Assembly (NCBI GenBank): GCA_010645155.1
Contig: JAAGOF010000300.1
Location: forward strand, 1,417,427-1,481,426
Source of the DNA: Tigriopus japonicus
Lineage: Eukaryota; Arthropoda; Copepoda; Harpacticoida; Harpacticidae
Length of the DNA: 64,000 bases
Direction of reading: 5' to 3'
Part shown: one piece after another, positions 35,647 to 48,700 of the stretch
How the letters are laid out: every line of letters begins with the position of its first letter
How positions within the stretch are numbered: the first letter of the stretch is position 1
Made by a program: the position numbers and the translations under genes
The notes under the pieces: generated by a model
Databases searched by the model: none
What the model was told of the DNA's origin: nothing
The model's input: only the letters and a program-made list of their open reading frames with translations

Positions 35647-38600
35647 ATGTCTCCTTTTCACTCAAATGGACGTTCTAGTGGCTCGTTTCTTTGGCTCTTG
35701 ACAGTTTGGGGTGTGTTGGGATGGGCGTGGATGGGCTCGGTGGTGTCACAGGGCATTAATAGTCGAGAATTCATGAAGCGAGAACATTCTCTGGTCAAAC
35801 CCTACCAAGGTATGGCCACTTTCATCGACTTTAATCGACTTTATGGAACAACTTGTGTCCTTTAATATTTCTAAGTTGGATGTAGGAATTGCCCATATTA
35901 TTGTTATATCAAGAGTAACAAAGAGTGAATGTTGAATTTTTAGCGTTGAATCAATCTCAACTTGCTTTCAATTTCTTTTGAGTTAATTTATGCCGTTTTA
36001 CAAAACTTAGAAAGGAAAAACACGCACACAACTCAAAACAAGTAGCTCCTAGAATCTAAACATTAAAGAGACAAATAGATTAGGAAGTAAGGCAAAATTA
36101 AAAGCATCATGAAAGAAAATTCCGGAAGCGAGTGGGAAGAAAAGAAGCTGAAATTAACTCAATATTATGGGCCAGATTGTGAAAATCACAATCTAAATTA
36201 AGGGAAAATATCAAGGCAGGTTTGGCAATTTTTGGAAGCAACTCCAGATGGACCCTTTGTTCCGAGGGTTGCCCACATTTGACAATTCTCGTAGTTCCTT
36301 AGCAGACCTAAAGGCTTTATATACAAAGAATCGCAAAGGTCTGGAATCGAAGGTCTTCTCTGATTAGAGGGTTCCTCGGGACCCAAGTTCTGATTGGTCA
36401 AGCAACCCCTTGCGCCAACGTGACTAGATGCAGCTTGTCTTGGAAGCTTTCAGGCCCAAAAAATCACAAATTCGTGGCTTCTAAATCAAGATTAACATAT
36501 TGAATGTTTTACGCGACTAAAAAAGAGAGGCCCCAACAAATTTATGAAGTTTTAGACAAGAGATTGTATGAAAAAGTGGAAAGAGTCAACCGCTTTCTTT
36601 TTTTGGACACCCTGATGATCTCTACTCCACATGAGATTGGGAGGGCAAGGAGAAGACAGGGGATCTCAGTTGCTGAACAAAGGGTGGCACTTTACATGCC
36701 ATTTCCAAATTTGTGTTTCTGGACTTTGTGTGAGGCAAAGAAAAAAAATGCTTCAGAATGTTTAAATTTCTTTATGTAGTAACATTCCAATATGTAACTG
36801 CAACATGTATCTATTGGATTGAAAGCCATTAAATCGGAATTTTCCTGGGACAAAAGCTTTCAAGACATGCCGCATCCAGTCACGCTGCCGCAGGGTGTTG
36901 CTTGACCAATCAGAACTTGGGTCCTGAGGAACCCTCTAATCAGAGAAGACCTTCGATTCCAGACCTTTGCGATTCTTTGTATATAAAGCCTTTAAGCAGA
37001 CCAAATATGATGCGTCCAAATATCATCCTAATGCATTGTAACTGCAATGGTGCTTTCAATTTTTTATTTGGTTTTGAAAATTCTGCAAATTATTCAAAAT
37101 TATGCGTCAGTATTTTTCAACCGTGCGCAAAATTCAAGAATACTTTTTTTAACCATTGTGGGGAAACAAATGTTTTTTTTTCAAAACTTGTTTTGTGTTT
37201 AATTTCCTCAGCCCAGGACAATCAATAACTATGCTTGTGAATGAGACCCGAAGTGAAATATCTTGCTCTGACGCACATACGACCTTTGTGTATGCCTTTG
37301 TACGGCGCTTTTTCTTTCGTTGCATTAGTATTTCATCATGTTCCTCTTGCTTATGTAATGCAATTTAAGCTTATTCAGTTATTTATGATCTCATGGGACG
37401 ATCATTGATGGGTTGACAGTGCACGAAGATGTATTTAATGCTCAGTTGTTCCACATAATATTTTGCTCGCGAAATATGATGCCATGACAAACCATGTTCT
37501 ACTTTTGACATCATTCTTTAAGCTGTCACTTCAACGGGAACTTAACGGAAATAATTACGCTGAAATTTAGTGACAAATGAAAATAAGAAGTTGATTTGCT
37601 TATTCAGCAATTAGTGTATTTCATACGAGTGAAAGTTTTTTTTCTTTGCTCATTGTTGTTCCACCGTGTGCACCATTTATACATTATACATTGAAACAAA
37701 AACCTATTTTTTTTAAACCTATAAACAAAGAAGTTTGTTTTATCCGTTCAGCTTGGAGAAAAATTTGCATTAATATTTGTTAATAACCGTTGCAATAAAG
37801 GGACATTTTTGACCAAAACCAAGAAAAATTTCAAGACCAAAGATGATGAGCATGGGAAAGGGATAGGAATAGACCATTTGTTTGTCATCGACTTTTTGCA
37901 AAAGACCCTTGTTTAAGAGTTATCGTCAAGCCTGGGAACTTGATGCAAAAAAACGTTTAATTGTATTTTGAGCTCTTTTTTTTGTTTTGATTGCATTTTG
38001 AGCGCTTATTTACAACTTACGTATTTTGGAGATTTTTTGAGAAAACGGAGTAAAAAACGTCATATATTCTAGGGTTTTTAGGGATGAAAATATAACTCGA
38101 TTTTTTTTATTGAGAAATGGATACGAAAGAAGTGATTTTGTTATCTTGTATTTTTAGTTAGTTTTTTTTCGACAATACAAATTTTGAAAGATGTACCGTG
38201 ACACTCAAAGTCAGGTCTAGTGAAAAAGATTGAAGGTTAATGAATGCACTTTAATAACTAACGGATGTCAACATGGAAGATTTTTTCCCCACGAAATACG
38301 CTTTTTTTTCAAAATTACAGTTCAATAAGTCGAATTGACAATTCTCTTGTTTTGGAAATGAATAATGAAAGAACGAAATTTGTGGATATTGTTTCACAGA
38401 TAGGTGTTCAACAGTTAGAACGGGAGGAATTATTCTTGAGATATCCAAAAATGAAGGGTTTGTGGAAGTTTGGTTAAAAATTCCTTCTCCATCCTCGCCA
38501 AGTCTTGAATTGACCCAGATCCGAAAAAGTAAAACATGAAATGCCACCTTTGATATAATTTTATTTGTATTCTGGGCCATTATTATTTTCAATTTCAAGG

Positions 38601-41600
38601 AAACTTAAGATATGTTTAACATGCGTTAAATTTCCAGGCCTAAGTATCTTGCATGTCTTTTGTCTTTGTTTTAGTGGGTTAGCGCCCCCTAGAAGGAAAT
38701 TTCCTTACTAATTCATCTCGTCTTATACTTGATGTTTATTCAGGCATCAAGGTTCCAAAGCTAATTTTCTGAGAACAAATTGGTCAATCATGTACAATAG
38801 AAGTGTATTGATGTGTATGTTTATACTTAGGTTCTGGTTTTGGAATTCCCAATTGGGATTTCCAAGGGAGCACAATGGTTACTGGGACACATGTTCGTCT
38901 AACGGGAGATGTTCAAAGCCAACAAGGCGCCATCTGGAACAGAATTGTAAGTATCCTGTAGATTCTTGCCATTGCTTCTTCTTCGTCAATCAATCTAAAT
39001 GTAATCTAATTCTAAAAAGTGCACTTTTTTCCTTTTGACTGACAGACGCTTTCATTGAAAAACTTCTTAGATTTAATAACCGTTTTTATGAAATTTGATC
39101 TACCAATGAGTTACTGTTGGCAGATCTATACAACCCTTGTATAGTGGGTTGGTCAGGAATAGTTTTTAAAATTGTCCAATCGTGCCTTAAATGCTGTTAG
39201 AGGATCAGCTCCTACGTATTCCCGACGAAGACTAATGGGTAACAAATTGAACAATGAAGGAGCCCGATAAAGAAGAGAGTAGGACTTCATTGTTCGAACT
39301 AGCCTTGATTCCCTTTGATTTGGAGGTGCTCTCAGAGCGCAAGTAAAACCTCTACGATCGCTACAACTGATCTCAAATCCTGGGTTAGGACAGAGCCCAT
39401 GAATGCTCTTGAAGACATACAGTATCAGATACCTTTCATACCTCCTCTGAGTACTGTACAGCCCTAACTTCTGGAGCCTCTCCCAATACGAGAGCTCTCT
39501 CATTCCTGTGATGTTCCTAGTAAAACATCTTTGGACCTGCTCGACCTTTTGCAAACCTGCTGAACTCATTGGAGCCCAAATGGGTGAGGCATATTCAAGA
39601 TACGGCTGAACAATCGACTTGTACAGAGTTAGCATCGTAATACTATCTCTGGACTTGAAAGTGCGATAGATCCAGCCGCACGTTTGAAATGCCTTCCCCA
39701 CTTTCAACTGGATATGCTCATCAAACTTTCCATCATCTTGGACGACAACTCCCAAATCTCTCATGGACGATACCTGCTCAATATCACAACCTCCATTGTC
39801 TTTGAGTGGAACATCTAATTTTGACGCCCCATACGTCATTGTGCGGAATTTCATCCCGTTCAATGCCATATTACTCTGATCAACCCAAGAGTAGACTTTC
39901 TCCAAGTCTTCTACTAAACATTTCGAGTCCTGACCTTTCCTTCCACAAACTAATTTGTGTCATCAGCATTTGAAGAAATACTGGCTTTTGTTCTAAACTT
40001 CTGAAGAGGAGCAATAAAGCGAATAAACAGGAGTGGACCTAAAATTGAACCTTGTGTATTCCCTGACTTGACATCATACATGCCGCTAAAAGATCCTTCA
40101 ACTTTAACTATTTGCTTCCTTTCGCTTATAAAACTATCAATCCAATTCAGGACCTTACCCTGGACCCCAAACTCTTTGAGTTGATCGAGCAAAAGACCAT
40201 GATCTACCTTATCAAAGGCCGTGGCAAAGTCAAGATAGACTACATCAACTGACTCGTTACTTTTGAGCCCTTCAATTATTTGCTCAATATGATCAACCAA
40301 TTGCGTTACTGTACTAAAATGAGCTCGAAACCCATGCTGTCCAGAAGGAATTAAATCATAGACTTCCAAATAATCTGCAAGCTGGGACTTCATTATCTTC
40401 TCAAAAACCTTTGCAACGCTGGAGGTCAGAGAAATGGGCCTCTAATTTCTAGGGAGTGGCTTATCTCTGCCCTTAAAAATTGGAACGACATGAGCTACTT
40501 TTAGAGAAGAGGGAAACTTGCCCTGATCTAAGATGCAACGCATCAAGTAGGAGAAAACAGGGGCAAGAATCTGTGAACATTTCATCAGAAACTGAGATGT
40601 CACACCATCAGGTCCAGGAGAACTCGAGAGCTTTAAGCTCTTGATGGCCTCAAAAGCATCTTGATCTGTGACTGCCAGATCCTCCAGGCGATTATACTGA
40701 CTATCAATGCCATTCTCATCAACAACATTGCTACACTCATGGCCTACTCCATTGGCCTTTCTGTGGCAATCTTTACCACAAAAAACTTTGTGGGTTTAAA
40801 AAAATATTTTGCTCAATTCCTTTTTAGATTTCGATCCAACATGGAAAATATCACTAACAATATCTAGTTGAACGATTTGGTCCAACTATTTTCGAACATA
40901 AATCTAAGAGTCCGAAATATTTTGAATCCACAAGACAAAATAATTTTGGACTAAAAAATGGCTAAGTGGAAAAAAGTGTAACATATTTTTGTAACACGGC
41001 TAAATCTGCTGATACATCATGTTACATCAAAGAGAAACAAATTGAGTAAATTTATGACCTTGCAAAGATAAGCTTTTAACATGCATTCCGCACTTGGCAA
41101 CATATTTTAGACATGACTTGTCAAGCGAATCGATGGTAGGGAATAAATATTAAAAAGGAATTACGTGCCAAAATAAGGAAATTGCTTGTCTGGTGAGGAC
41201 CCAAACCTAAAATGCACACAACGTTCACGAATGACTCCAGAAAGAGATGAACTGAAAATTGAGCATGTATTTATGACGACTAATGATTAGGGTCCGGAAC
41301 ATTTTGAAAAAAATAACCATGCCGAAAAAAAAATAGATTGAGTTGAAAAAAACAATTGTTTTGTCCTTAAAATTGACTCTCTGTCAGACCATCATTTTCT
41401 TTTTTTCAAAGCTATCCAAGCGAAATATGCTTCTCATTTTATCAATGAGCTTTTATGATCCAAAATGAAATAGACTTAACTGCCAATCAAAATATCTTGA
41501 GAAAAATGTACTCAAGCCATAACCCAGAACTGGCCCCTCCTAGTACAATTTCGAATCAACTCACATATTTTAAAGGGATTTCAAGAAGCCATGAATTTAA

Positions 41601-43532
41601 AGCTTGTGTTACAAATCAATACACTAAATATTAGGTTTTAACCATTTTTTTTAAATCATAATTATCTGAAATTACTTCACAGCCCATTCACATGCCCAAT
41701 TGGGAGTTGCAAGTTCATTTCCGCGTGACTGGTACGACCAAGGATCTCTTTGGCGATGGTTTCGCCATTTGGTACACTCGGGATCGTATGGAACAAGGAA
41801 CCGTGTTCGGATCCAAGGACATGTTTTCAGGTTTAGCCATCATCGCTGATACTTACAGCAATCACAATGGACCACATAATGTAAGTAATCCACATTGGAT
41901 ATGTCATGTTATATGACATGTGGTGGGTGCAATTAACCTTGAATCCTAAAGAGTAGAGACGGACAAAAAGTGCAAATAAACACCTTTAAGTTACCAAAAG
42001 TTGAGGAAAAATGTGGCCAAAAGTGCAAAATAAAGTGGAAAAAGAGGTTGAAAGTGCTGAACAATATCGAAAAAGAGCAAAATGAAAAACTGGCCTTTAA
42101 ACCTAAAGAGGCAAACTTAGAGTTCTAGAGTTTCTTTAGGTTTGATATATGTTGGTTGCATGCAATGATATTTTCTATTCGGGGGATGGGATGATGATCT
42201 TGTTAAACCAAAGATTGAGAATGTAGTGTGAGGTTTGTGTCTCAAATACAGATAGTTAATCAATGAGCTTAGAACGTTTGATTGCAAAGTGAAACTTTTG
42301 GACAAGTTCAAAATTTGATCTTGAAGCGAAAAATTATTTCAAAACTTCAGAGATTTTCAAAACCTAAAATTTTCTTTACAATCTTTCAATTTTGGGAAAA
42401 ATTCGTAAATGAAAGTGTAATTAGAGATGAAAAGTGCAAAAAGGCAGAAAAATGTGTTTATGATACCAACAATATTTTTACACTATTTGCCCTTCTCTAG
42501 CACAATGTTTAATGGCGTGGAAAAAATGAAGCAAATTTAAGGTGAAATTCTGGCGAACAATACCTAAAAAAGAAAAGGAAAGGAAAGGAAAGGAGGTTCT
42601 TTTTTTTACAAAAATGTCAGAAGGAAGGAGGTAATATGTTATCCTTATCAGAGAAGACTTGATGCAGGTAATTGATTGGTCTCACTTGAAACCAAGTGCC
42701 TTCACATAGCTGGAGACAAAAAAGGAAAGGAAGAAAACAAGATGATGTTAATTGAATATTTTAAATTAGGGTCTTCTGTGTTTTCTAAAAATCTTGCTCT
42801 TGTTTGACATGATCATCCAAGTTTTGTATTGTCAATTTGCATGATTCATATTCGTTTTAGCACAAACATCCGTACCTGTCGGCTATGATCAATAATGGCA
42901 CCATGAGCTATGACCACGATCGTGATGGAACCCACACCATGATTGGAGGCTGTGAGGTCAAGTTTCGAAATATGCAACACGACACCTTCTTAGCTGTTCG
43001 TTATGAGAACGAAGTGCTCACTGGTAAGACTTAAAACTCCATCCAAGCAAAAAAAGCCATCTATAACAAAACAGCCCTTTTGTGCCTCCAGTCAGTCATG
43101 ATCTAGAAAATGACCGAGCTTGGACACAATGTCTCCAAGTCAAAGACGTCAAACTGCCCACGGGTTACTACATTGGAGCTTCGGCCACCACAGGTTAAAG
43201 TTATGTCCATTATAAAGGCCTACTAGATCTTGATATCGGAATCCATCCTTCCAGGTGATTTGTCTGATAACCACGATATCATCTCCATGAAGATGTATGA
43301 GATTGAAGCCACTGAAGAGCAGCTCAAGGAAGACCGCTCAAACATCAATCCATCATCGTCGTTTTTTGAACCTCCACGGGATCACGTGGATGATCCGAAA
43401 CCGTCCGCCATGTCGGGATTCAAGACCTTTCTCTTGCTTCTCTTGGGTGTTTTGGGCTGTGTGGCATGTGTGGTAGTGGGCATCATGATCTATCAGAAGC
43501 AACAGGACAATTCTAGGAAACGATTCTACTGA
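35647..43532 (+). CDS. LMAN2: VIP36/LMAN2-type L-type lectin (339 aa, six exons)
   Basis: Exons 35647-35809, 38831-38946, 41683-41880, 42861-43023, 43092-43193 and 43255-43532; the sum is 1020 bases and all phases agree. The N-terminus has a hydrophobic signal segment (FLWLLTVWGVLGWAWMG). The L-type lectin domain follows: IPNWDFQGSTMVTGTHVRLT, FGDGFAIWYTRDR, VFGSKDMFSGLAI, NNGTMSYDHDRDG with sugar- and calcium-site Asp/Asn/His positions, and PTGYYIGASATTGDLSDNHDI. A single transmembrane helix (TFLLLLLGVLGCVACVVVGIM) leads to the cytosolic tail ending KRFY, matching the ER-exit tail of VIP36. By family it is a cargo receptor binding high-mannose glycoproteins in the early secretory pathway. 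Introns 1-3 are large and carry repeats. LMAN2 versus LMAN2L is not settled. Confidence 0.93.
36310..36994. repeat. Inverted pair of promoter-like modules in LMAN2 intron 1
   Basis: Arms of about 145 bases (36310-36455 and about 36851-36994) are inverted copies around a 395-base spacer. Each arm, read outward, carries an inverted CCAAT box (TTGACCAATCAGAA), a conserved stretch of about 70 bases, and a TATA box (GTATATAAAGCC) near its outer edge. The spacing of CCAAT to TATA (about 70 bases) is that of a polymerase II core promoter. No downstream protein gene is evident on either side, so this may be a foldback transposon or a duplicated bidirectional promoter relic. Confidence 0.6.
39125..40800 (-). 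pseudogene. Dead non-LTR (LINE) reverse transcriptase, 5'-truncated
   Basis: On the minus strand the reading starts with CGKDCHRKANGVG and LAVTDQDAFEAIKSLK. The RT core follows: SSPGPDGVTSQF, VVPIFKGRDKPLPRN, motif A VVYLDFATAFDKVDHG, motif B GNTQGSILGPLLF and motif C NADD. The 3' part runs KVYSWVDQSNMALN to a stop near 39153. It is broken by an in-frame TAG after KPLPRN and by a frameshift just after the ADD motif. Motif B has NT for the usual VP, and motif C has N where F is usual. It most resembles CR1/Jockey-type LINEs and sits antisense in LMAN2 intron 2. The 5' end is missing and no target duplication was found. Confidence 0.88.
41954..42499. mobile_element. Diverged second copy of the 19887-20370 hAT-like family
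   Basis: Starts TAGAGACGGACAAAAAGTGC and ends GTGCAAAAAGGCAGAAAAATG...ATTTGCCCTTCTCTA, paralleling the TAGGGACGGGC ends and the GTGCAAAAAGGCAAAC inner right block of the TRPM-intron element. Flanking 8-mers no longer match, so the insertion is older or was altered. It lies in intron 3 of the LMAN2-type gene. Confidence 0.75.
42573..42595. repeat. (AAAGG)n microsatellite
   Basis: About four copies of AAAGG, followed by AGG, in LMAN2 intron 3. Confidence 0.85.
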
Positions 43533-44494
43533 GATTAGTCCGGATATTCGTCACCAAAACATTCCGAGATGGAACGGCCACAAGTTGCTGTTCCTTCCTC
43601 ATCAGAGACAAGGCGCTTCATTCAGCAGTGCTGTGAAATTTTTTCCTAGAACAATCTTTGTGGTCCGTGTCTTAAACACTTGTGTCTGCTCCGATAAATT
43701 GTTTAGAAGTGTGGCTTTTTGGAAAATCGGCGCAATACTTCGAGCTAATTAATTATCACTTGTAATCATGTGAATCAACCAAAAATTAAAAAAACGTTCT
43801 TCGTATGTTTTTTTCTCAATATCTCGTATCTTCATGCACCCTTACATCACCAAACCTAACGCTGGTACAGGGTGCGGTAGTTCTACTTTATACAGAAATC
43901 ATTCAAAATTAAAAGGTAATATTCTTGAAACTTTAGTGTCAGTTGCAAAAAATATTTTCAAATGAATTGAGATTATTCAAGCAAGTAAAAGTATGATTGA
44001 GAAACGGCAAAGTTGAATCCAAACATAATTATTCTATATTTGACGGCATGAAATTGATTACCATGGCATTTAAGTAATGGAGTTCATTTTATCACCCAAA
44101 GCACTTGCACACATAAAAGTGGCCATTGCACATGGAGATACGTATCCATGTTTTGTTCAAAAATATTTTCATCATTTCATTGTCTTTCCAAGGGGTTGCC
44201 TTCATGAACAGAAAAATTCTCGAGGCGATCTTAAATGATGTGTTGGGAGGGTGTACATATTTTTATGGACATCCCTGCACAAAACAATAAAATGCCGAAA
44301 AGTACAAACAAGGAAGGAAACGAAAGAAGGTTCCATCGCTTTTTGAGGTCGCTTTTTTTTTCTTTGTCCAATCATCTACCCACACTTTGGCTCTCATATT
44401 TTGTGGTCAGTCAGGTGAATGAAACGAATAAATGTAAATTTGATGGAAATGTCATTCGTTCAGGAGCCTTCGAAGTGAGACCTTTGGTCGCAGA

Positions 44495-45527
44495 ATGTCT
44501 CGCCAGTCGATTTGTGAAATGGATCCCCAGAATCTCAATCGCACCCATGGAAAAATCGTAGAGATTTTGGACGCCGATCCTTTGAGATATTGCCTAATTG
44601 TGCTCTTGTTCATCGTGTTTTCGACTGGAGTGAGGGCTAACTATGGAATGTTTCGCAAGTTATCCATTTGGAAAAGCCGATTGGGTCATCTGGATAAGGC
44701 CTCTCTTTATTTGATATATGCCGGCTCATTAAGTGCACCCGTGATCCTGGCTCAAATGTATGCTCTTTTACTTTGGCCTCGCCGATCCACGAACTTGTCA
44801 ACTTCCCTAGAGATCTCGGATATCTGGCCCCTGCTCATGGAATTCTGTTCCCGAGTTAGTCTGATCTCAAAAACAATCATCACGTGTCAGATTGCTCTCA
44901 TTCGGTAAGAGCGGAATTTTAGCCTCTGAAAAAGGAAGGGTATCTCCTTTTGAATCCAACTATTTCAGTCTGTCATATTTGGTTCCATACTTTGATGGGT
45001 TGAAGAGAACGCAACTGAGATCATATTTCTCCATGTGGAAAATCGCTTTGGTAACCTCGATGGTAATGGCTGTGGCTACCATATATTCATCGATTGAATT
45101 GAACCTCTATCGTGGCATTCCCATATACCATACCCTGGCTCAGAGGCAAATCCTGGCTGATCGGCCCAAATGCGTGGTTGTGATAGACCGAATAGTGGTC
45201 TGGTTTTTAAGTGTGATAAACTTTTGTACCCTCGTCTGTTATGTAGGCCTATTTAAGAGCCTGTTTAACCATGATGCTATTATTAGATTGAGTCCAATTT
45301 GGCAAAACCACCGGGACAGGTTCCAAGAGCGACACCGAAAAAATGTCAGTCATGCCTGGGCTCACTTTTTATGCTGGATCTCTGAACTATTGTGGCCCAT
45401 TTTCTTAACCCTTTCTTTCACGAGATTTGATGTTCGTAAAGCTACGGATTCGGTGGTTTTGCACATTTTTCTGGTGCCCTCGATCAATTTTGCCTGGAGC
45501 CCTCTGGTATTGCATTGTTTGTCTTGA
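44495..45527 (+). CDS. Putative seven-helix membrane protein (322 aa, two exons)
   Basis: Exon 1 44495-44904 and exon 2 44969-45527, joined ATT CG|T in phase 2 with a GTAAGA donor and TTTCAG acceptor. Seven hydrophobic stretches are visible: RYCLIVLLFIVFSTGV, YLIYAGSLSAPVILAQMYAL, a third around SRVSLISKTIITCQIALI, ALVTSMVMAVATIYSS, VVWFLSVINFCTLVCYVGLF, HFLCWISELLWPIFLTLSF and VLHIFLVPSINFAWSPLVL. The spacing resembles a rhodopsin-class GPCR: the third helix ends before an Arg, and the seventh contains a Pro. However, there is no clear DRY or NPxxY motif and I cannot name it. A second ATG at 44519 (MDPQNLNRTHG, with an N-glycosylation site) is an alternative start. It converges tail to tail on the RhoGAP gene. 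Confidence 0.6.
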
Positions 45528-45775
45528 GCCGGACATACAAATATAATGGAGTATTTATTTCTCTCAATAATGTAACAGGAGGAGCTAAGCCATCATTAAC
45601 TACTATGCTAGATGTAGGATTCGTCTCTCTAATTCATGATTGTGTTGGTGGTGATATTGATGGGTTAAGATGAAGATACTATTTGGAGATTTCAGGATTA
45701 TCACAGGGCGCCAGGATTGATCTCTTCGAAACAGAATGACGAGCAGGGTAATTTCAAGGAAGAATTTTCAAAATC

Positions 45776-48700
45776 TCAAAATATCAAGGCCAAGTTGTTC
45801 AACAGGGATTCGACAATAATGTTTTGTTGCATCATATCCAAGGCCATGTTCTGTGTCGTGGCATGACTCGGGGGCCACATCAACGTCGGACCAAACACAA
45901 TGGCCAAATTGGGGATCTGCATCCGATTGAGTTCTTTGAATTCGGTCACCCTGAGCAGATGAGTTAGTAATGCTTTCAAAGTGGCGCGATGAACACGTGG
46001 CATGGCTTGCAGCGTCTCGCGCATCAGTTTCAACTTCTTATTGCTGGATGAACTCGCCTTTAGGAGTTTATCCACACAGTCCCAAGGGATCAAAGGTTCC
46101 TTGAGCTCGCGAAAGAACAACTTCAGGGCTCCGGTGAGTACGTGAACGTCGTCCACAGTCTCTAAGATGGCAAAGTTCCCCTGATCGACTTGTAATCGGA
46201 TCTTTTGAATGTGCGAAAGGTTCCCCGATTGTCGATAGACCCCGTCGGTTTTTAAGAAATCCCCTTTCTCAATCTCTTGAATGCACTTTCTGACAAACAA
46301 TGGAACCACTTCTTGGCGTCTCCCTTCTTCTCCGAGGTCAGAGTGTTCCAACTCTCGAAGGGTGCTACCAAAAACGGGTTCGTTCTTGATGATTCCTCTC
46401 TTGAACAGATCATCCATGGTGGGGCGCTTTTGAAAAAATTTCCGAAGCTTCTCCCGAATGTTACTCTTGGTCTGGGCACTTTGAAACGTGTATGAATTAC
46501 TGTTGGAGGATACAATGGGTGCTGACAATGCTCCATTGGATCCCGTGGGCAAACCCATCGGACTCACACCTTCTTCTAGCTCCTCGTTGGAACCAAGAAT
46601 CTTCATTTTGAGGCTCTTGGTTCGACTCACTTTGAGATTCTTGTTACGCTTATCAGTGGCTGGGAATTGTAACGTAGAAACCTGCAATGCACAACGAGAT
46701 AAAAATGTTGTGAGAGTGCATGTCTTTTTCCAAATTTATTTATAATGACGTCATCGTACCTGACTAGCGTCCGAAGTTTTACGTTCTCCAACTGAGTCGT
46801 AACTGTTTCGATGATGGAATTGTGCCGTTCGGACGGGAGGCACGGGACCTTTGCGAGGTCGATTGAATCTCTCCATGATGTCTTTGATCTCTTGGTACCA
46901 TTCTGCGGCCATTTGGAGCGAATCATCTTGCATGAGGATCGACACACCCAACACAGTATTGACTTCAAACACATTGTTCCTCTTGGATTTATCACCGGTG
47001 CACCATTCCACACTCGCTCCCTTGAGATCGATGCAATGATCAGGTTTGGCACTCGTGTGACCACCGCTCTGCATGGACGCAAAAGTCTTGGCGTCCTTGA
47101 AGAACAGTAGAAAAGTATCGGTTAGGACCACGTGTGAATGGTTCCAGTTCTTTCGAGTCCGCTTTCCGTTTTCAATGAGCTTCGTCTTGTTCATGGGACC
47201 TTGTTTGACCACCACGATGTTGACATTGCCGATCTGAAAACTGGGAGTCGAGAGGGGAAGAGTGAATTTGCGTTCCAGCATCTCCGTTTTGGTGATGGAT
47301 GGTTTGGGTGCCAGAGGTGGAGATTCTCGATCAGAAGGGCCTTCTTCGACCAAAGGATTTGACTGATAGTTATCTGTGATGCGTTTGGTGGATCCTGAAA
47401 GAAGAATTACATTTCAAATATTCTTCCAAATATGGTCAAACCAAGAAATTTCGGATGATTCAATTGGGATATCTCAAGTACCTGTAAGAGGTTTCCTGAA
47501 GTGCTTGGTAGTATTTTCTAAAGGTATTTCGGTGATGGAGTTTGTCGAAGATTTTGAGTTATCTTGAATGCTTTGGGACACGTTCGGAAGGCTCCAACAA
47601 GATTCATTGCCATTCTCCTCATAAAAGTATACTGCACCCTTCTCGTCTTCTGCCGAAAACCATCGAACCCCAGTGAAAACATTGACATAAAATGAAGATC
47701 CAGTGTCCGCATCGGTCTGCAATTCGTATCCGTCCGGAGGGGGCTGTAAAAACAGTCGCAACATGGTTATTAATGATTTGGCAAACATTGACATTGACAT
47801 TGGCAATGGAGAACTAACCTGAAACTTTCGAGGGGGTTTCCGTCGATTGTCCACAGTCTCATCCTCATCATTACTATCTCGTTTCATTAGAACTCTTTCT
47901 TTGGTAGGTTGGTCTTCGTCGAAATCGAAGTTTAGTTTCTGTGTCGCATCCTCGAATTCTAATGGTATGGGACTTGATGGCGCAGAGAGACCAGCTAAAA
48001 GTCGATGAAAGAGGATAATGATTTTCCAATAATTCTCCGAAGCATTAAATATTAAGAGCAACCAGGGACCACTGGCCCAATTTTATTGCCATACAACTAT
48101 TGCGGATGTTACGGGAATTTCCATACACGCGTTGTAATGTTTAACCGATATTTTGCCGATAGAACTAACATTGTAGAGCAAACAAACAAGAGGAGAAAGT
48201 CTGTCTTGAAATGGCCGGCAAGGGACAGGAATTGAGAAATATCGACCAACGCTAAAATGGGTTCCAATGGCACACCGATATTGCGCCTAAATGTCGTTGA
48301 AACGAGGCCTTTGACCTCTTTTTCGTTCTTTCTCCCTCCCTCTTGATGGTTTTCTTATGTGAAGTGGTTTCGCCTGCATTGGCGTGCTGATGCATAATCA
48401 AGAACTAACTTACCGTCACTAGAGCCTTTCGGTTTTCGGGGAGGCTTCCAACTTTTCTCCTTTGTCACGTTGTTGAAATAAAACTTCCGCCCCGAACTTG
48501 CATCCTCATACTCGTCCCAATCAGTTAAAACCTAGAAATGAGAAGTGAGTTGTTACTCTATGCACATACAAATGAAGGGAAAAACAACCATCCTACTTGT
48601 CTCAAAGGAGTCAAGCCCAGAGGCTCTGGAGAAGGTGGTGATCTGGATGTGGTGGATGTGCCTGCCGGGGATTTCGTTCTCGAATCCGATGACGAATCTA

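Noticed and set aside
36198..37228. Two open frames sharing an identical 30-residue start
   Set aside because: They are the two arms of the inverted repeat translated in opposite directions; the shared peptide reflects DNA duplication, not protein homology.
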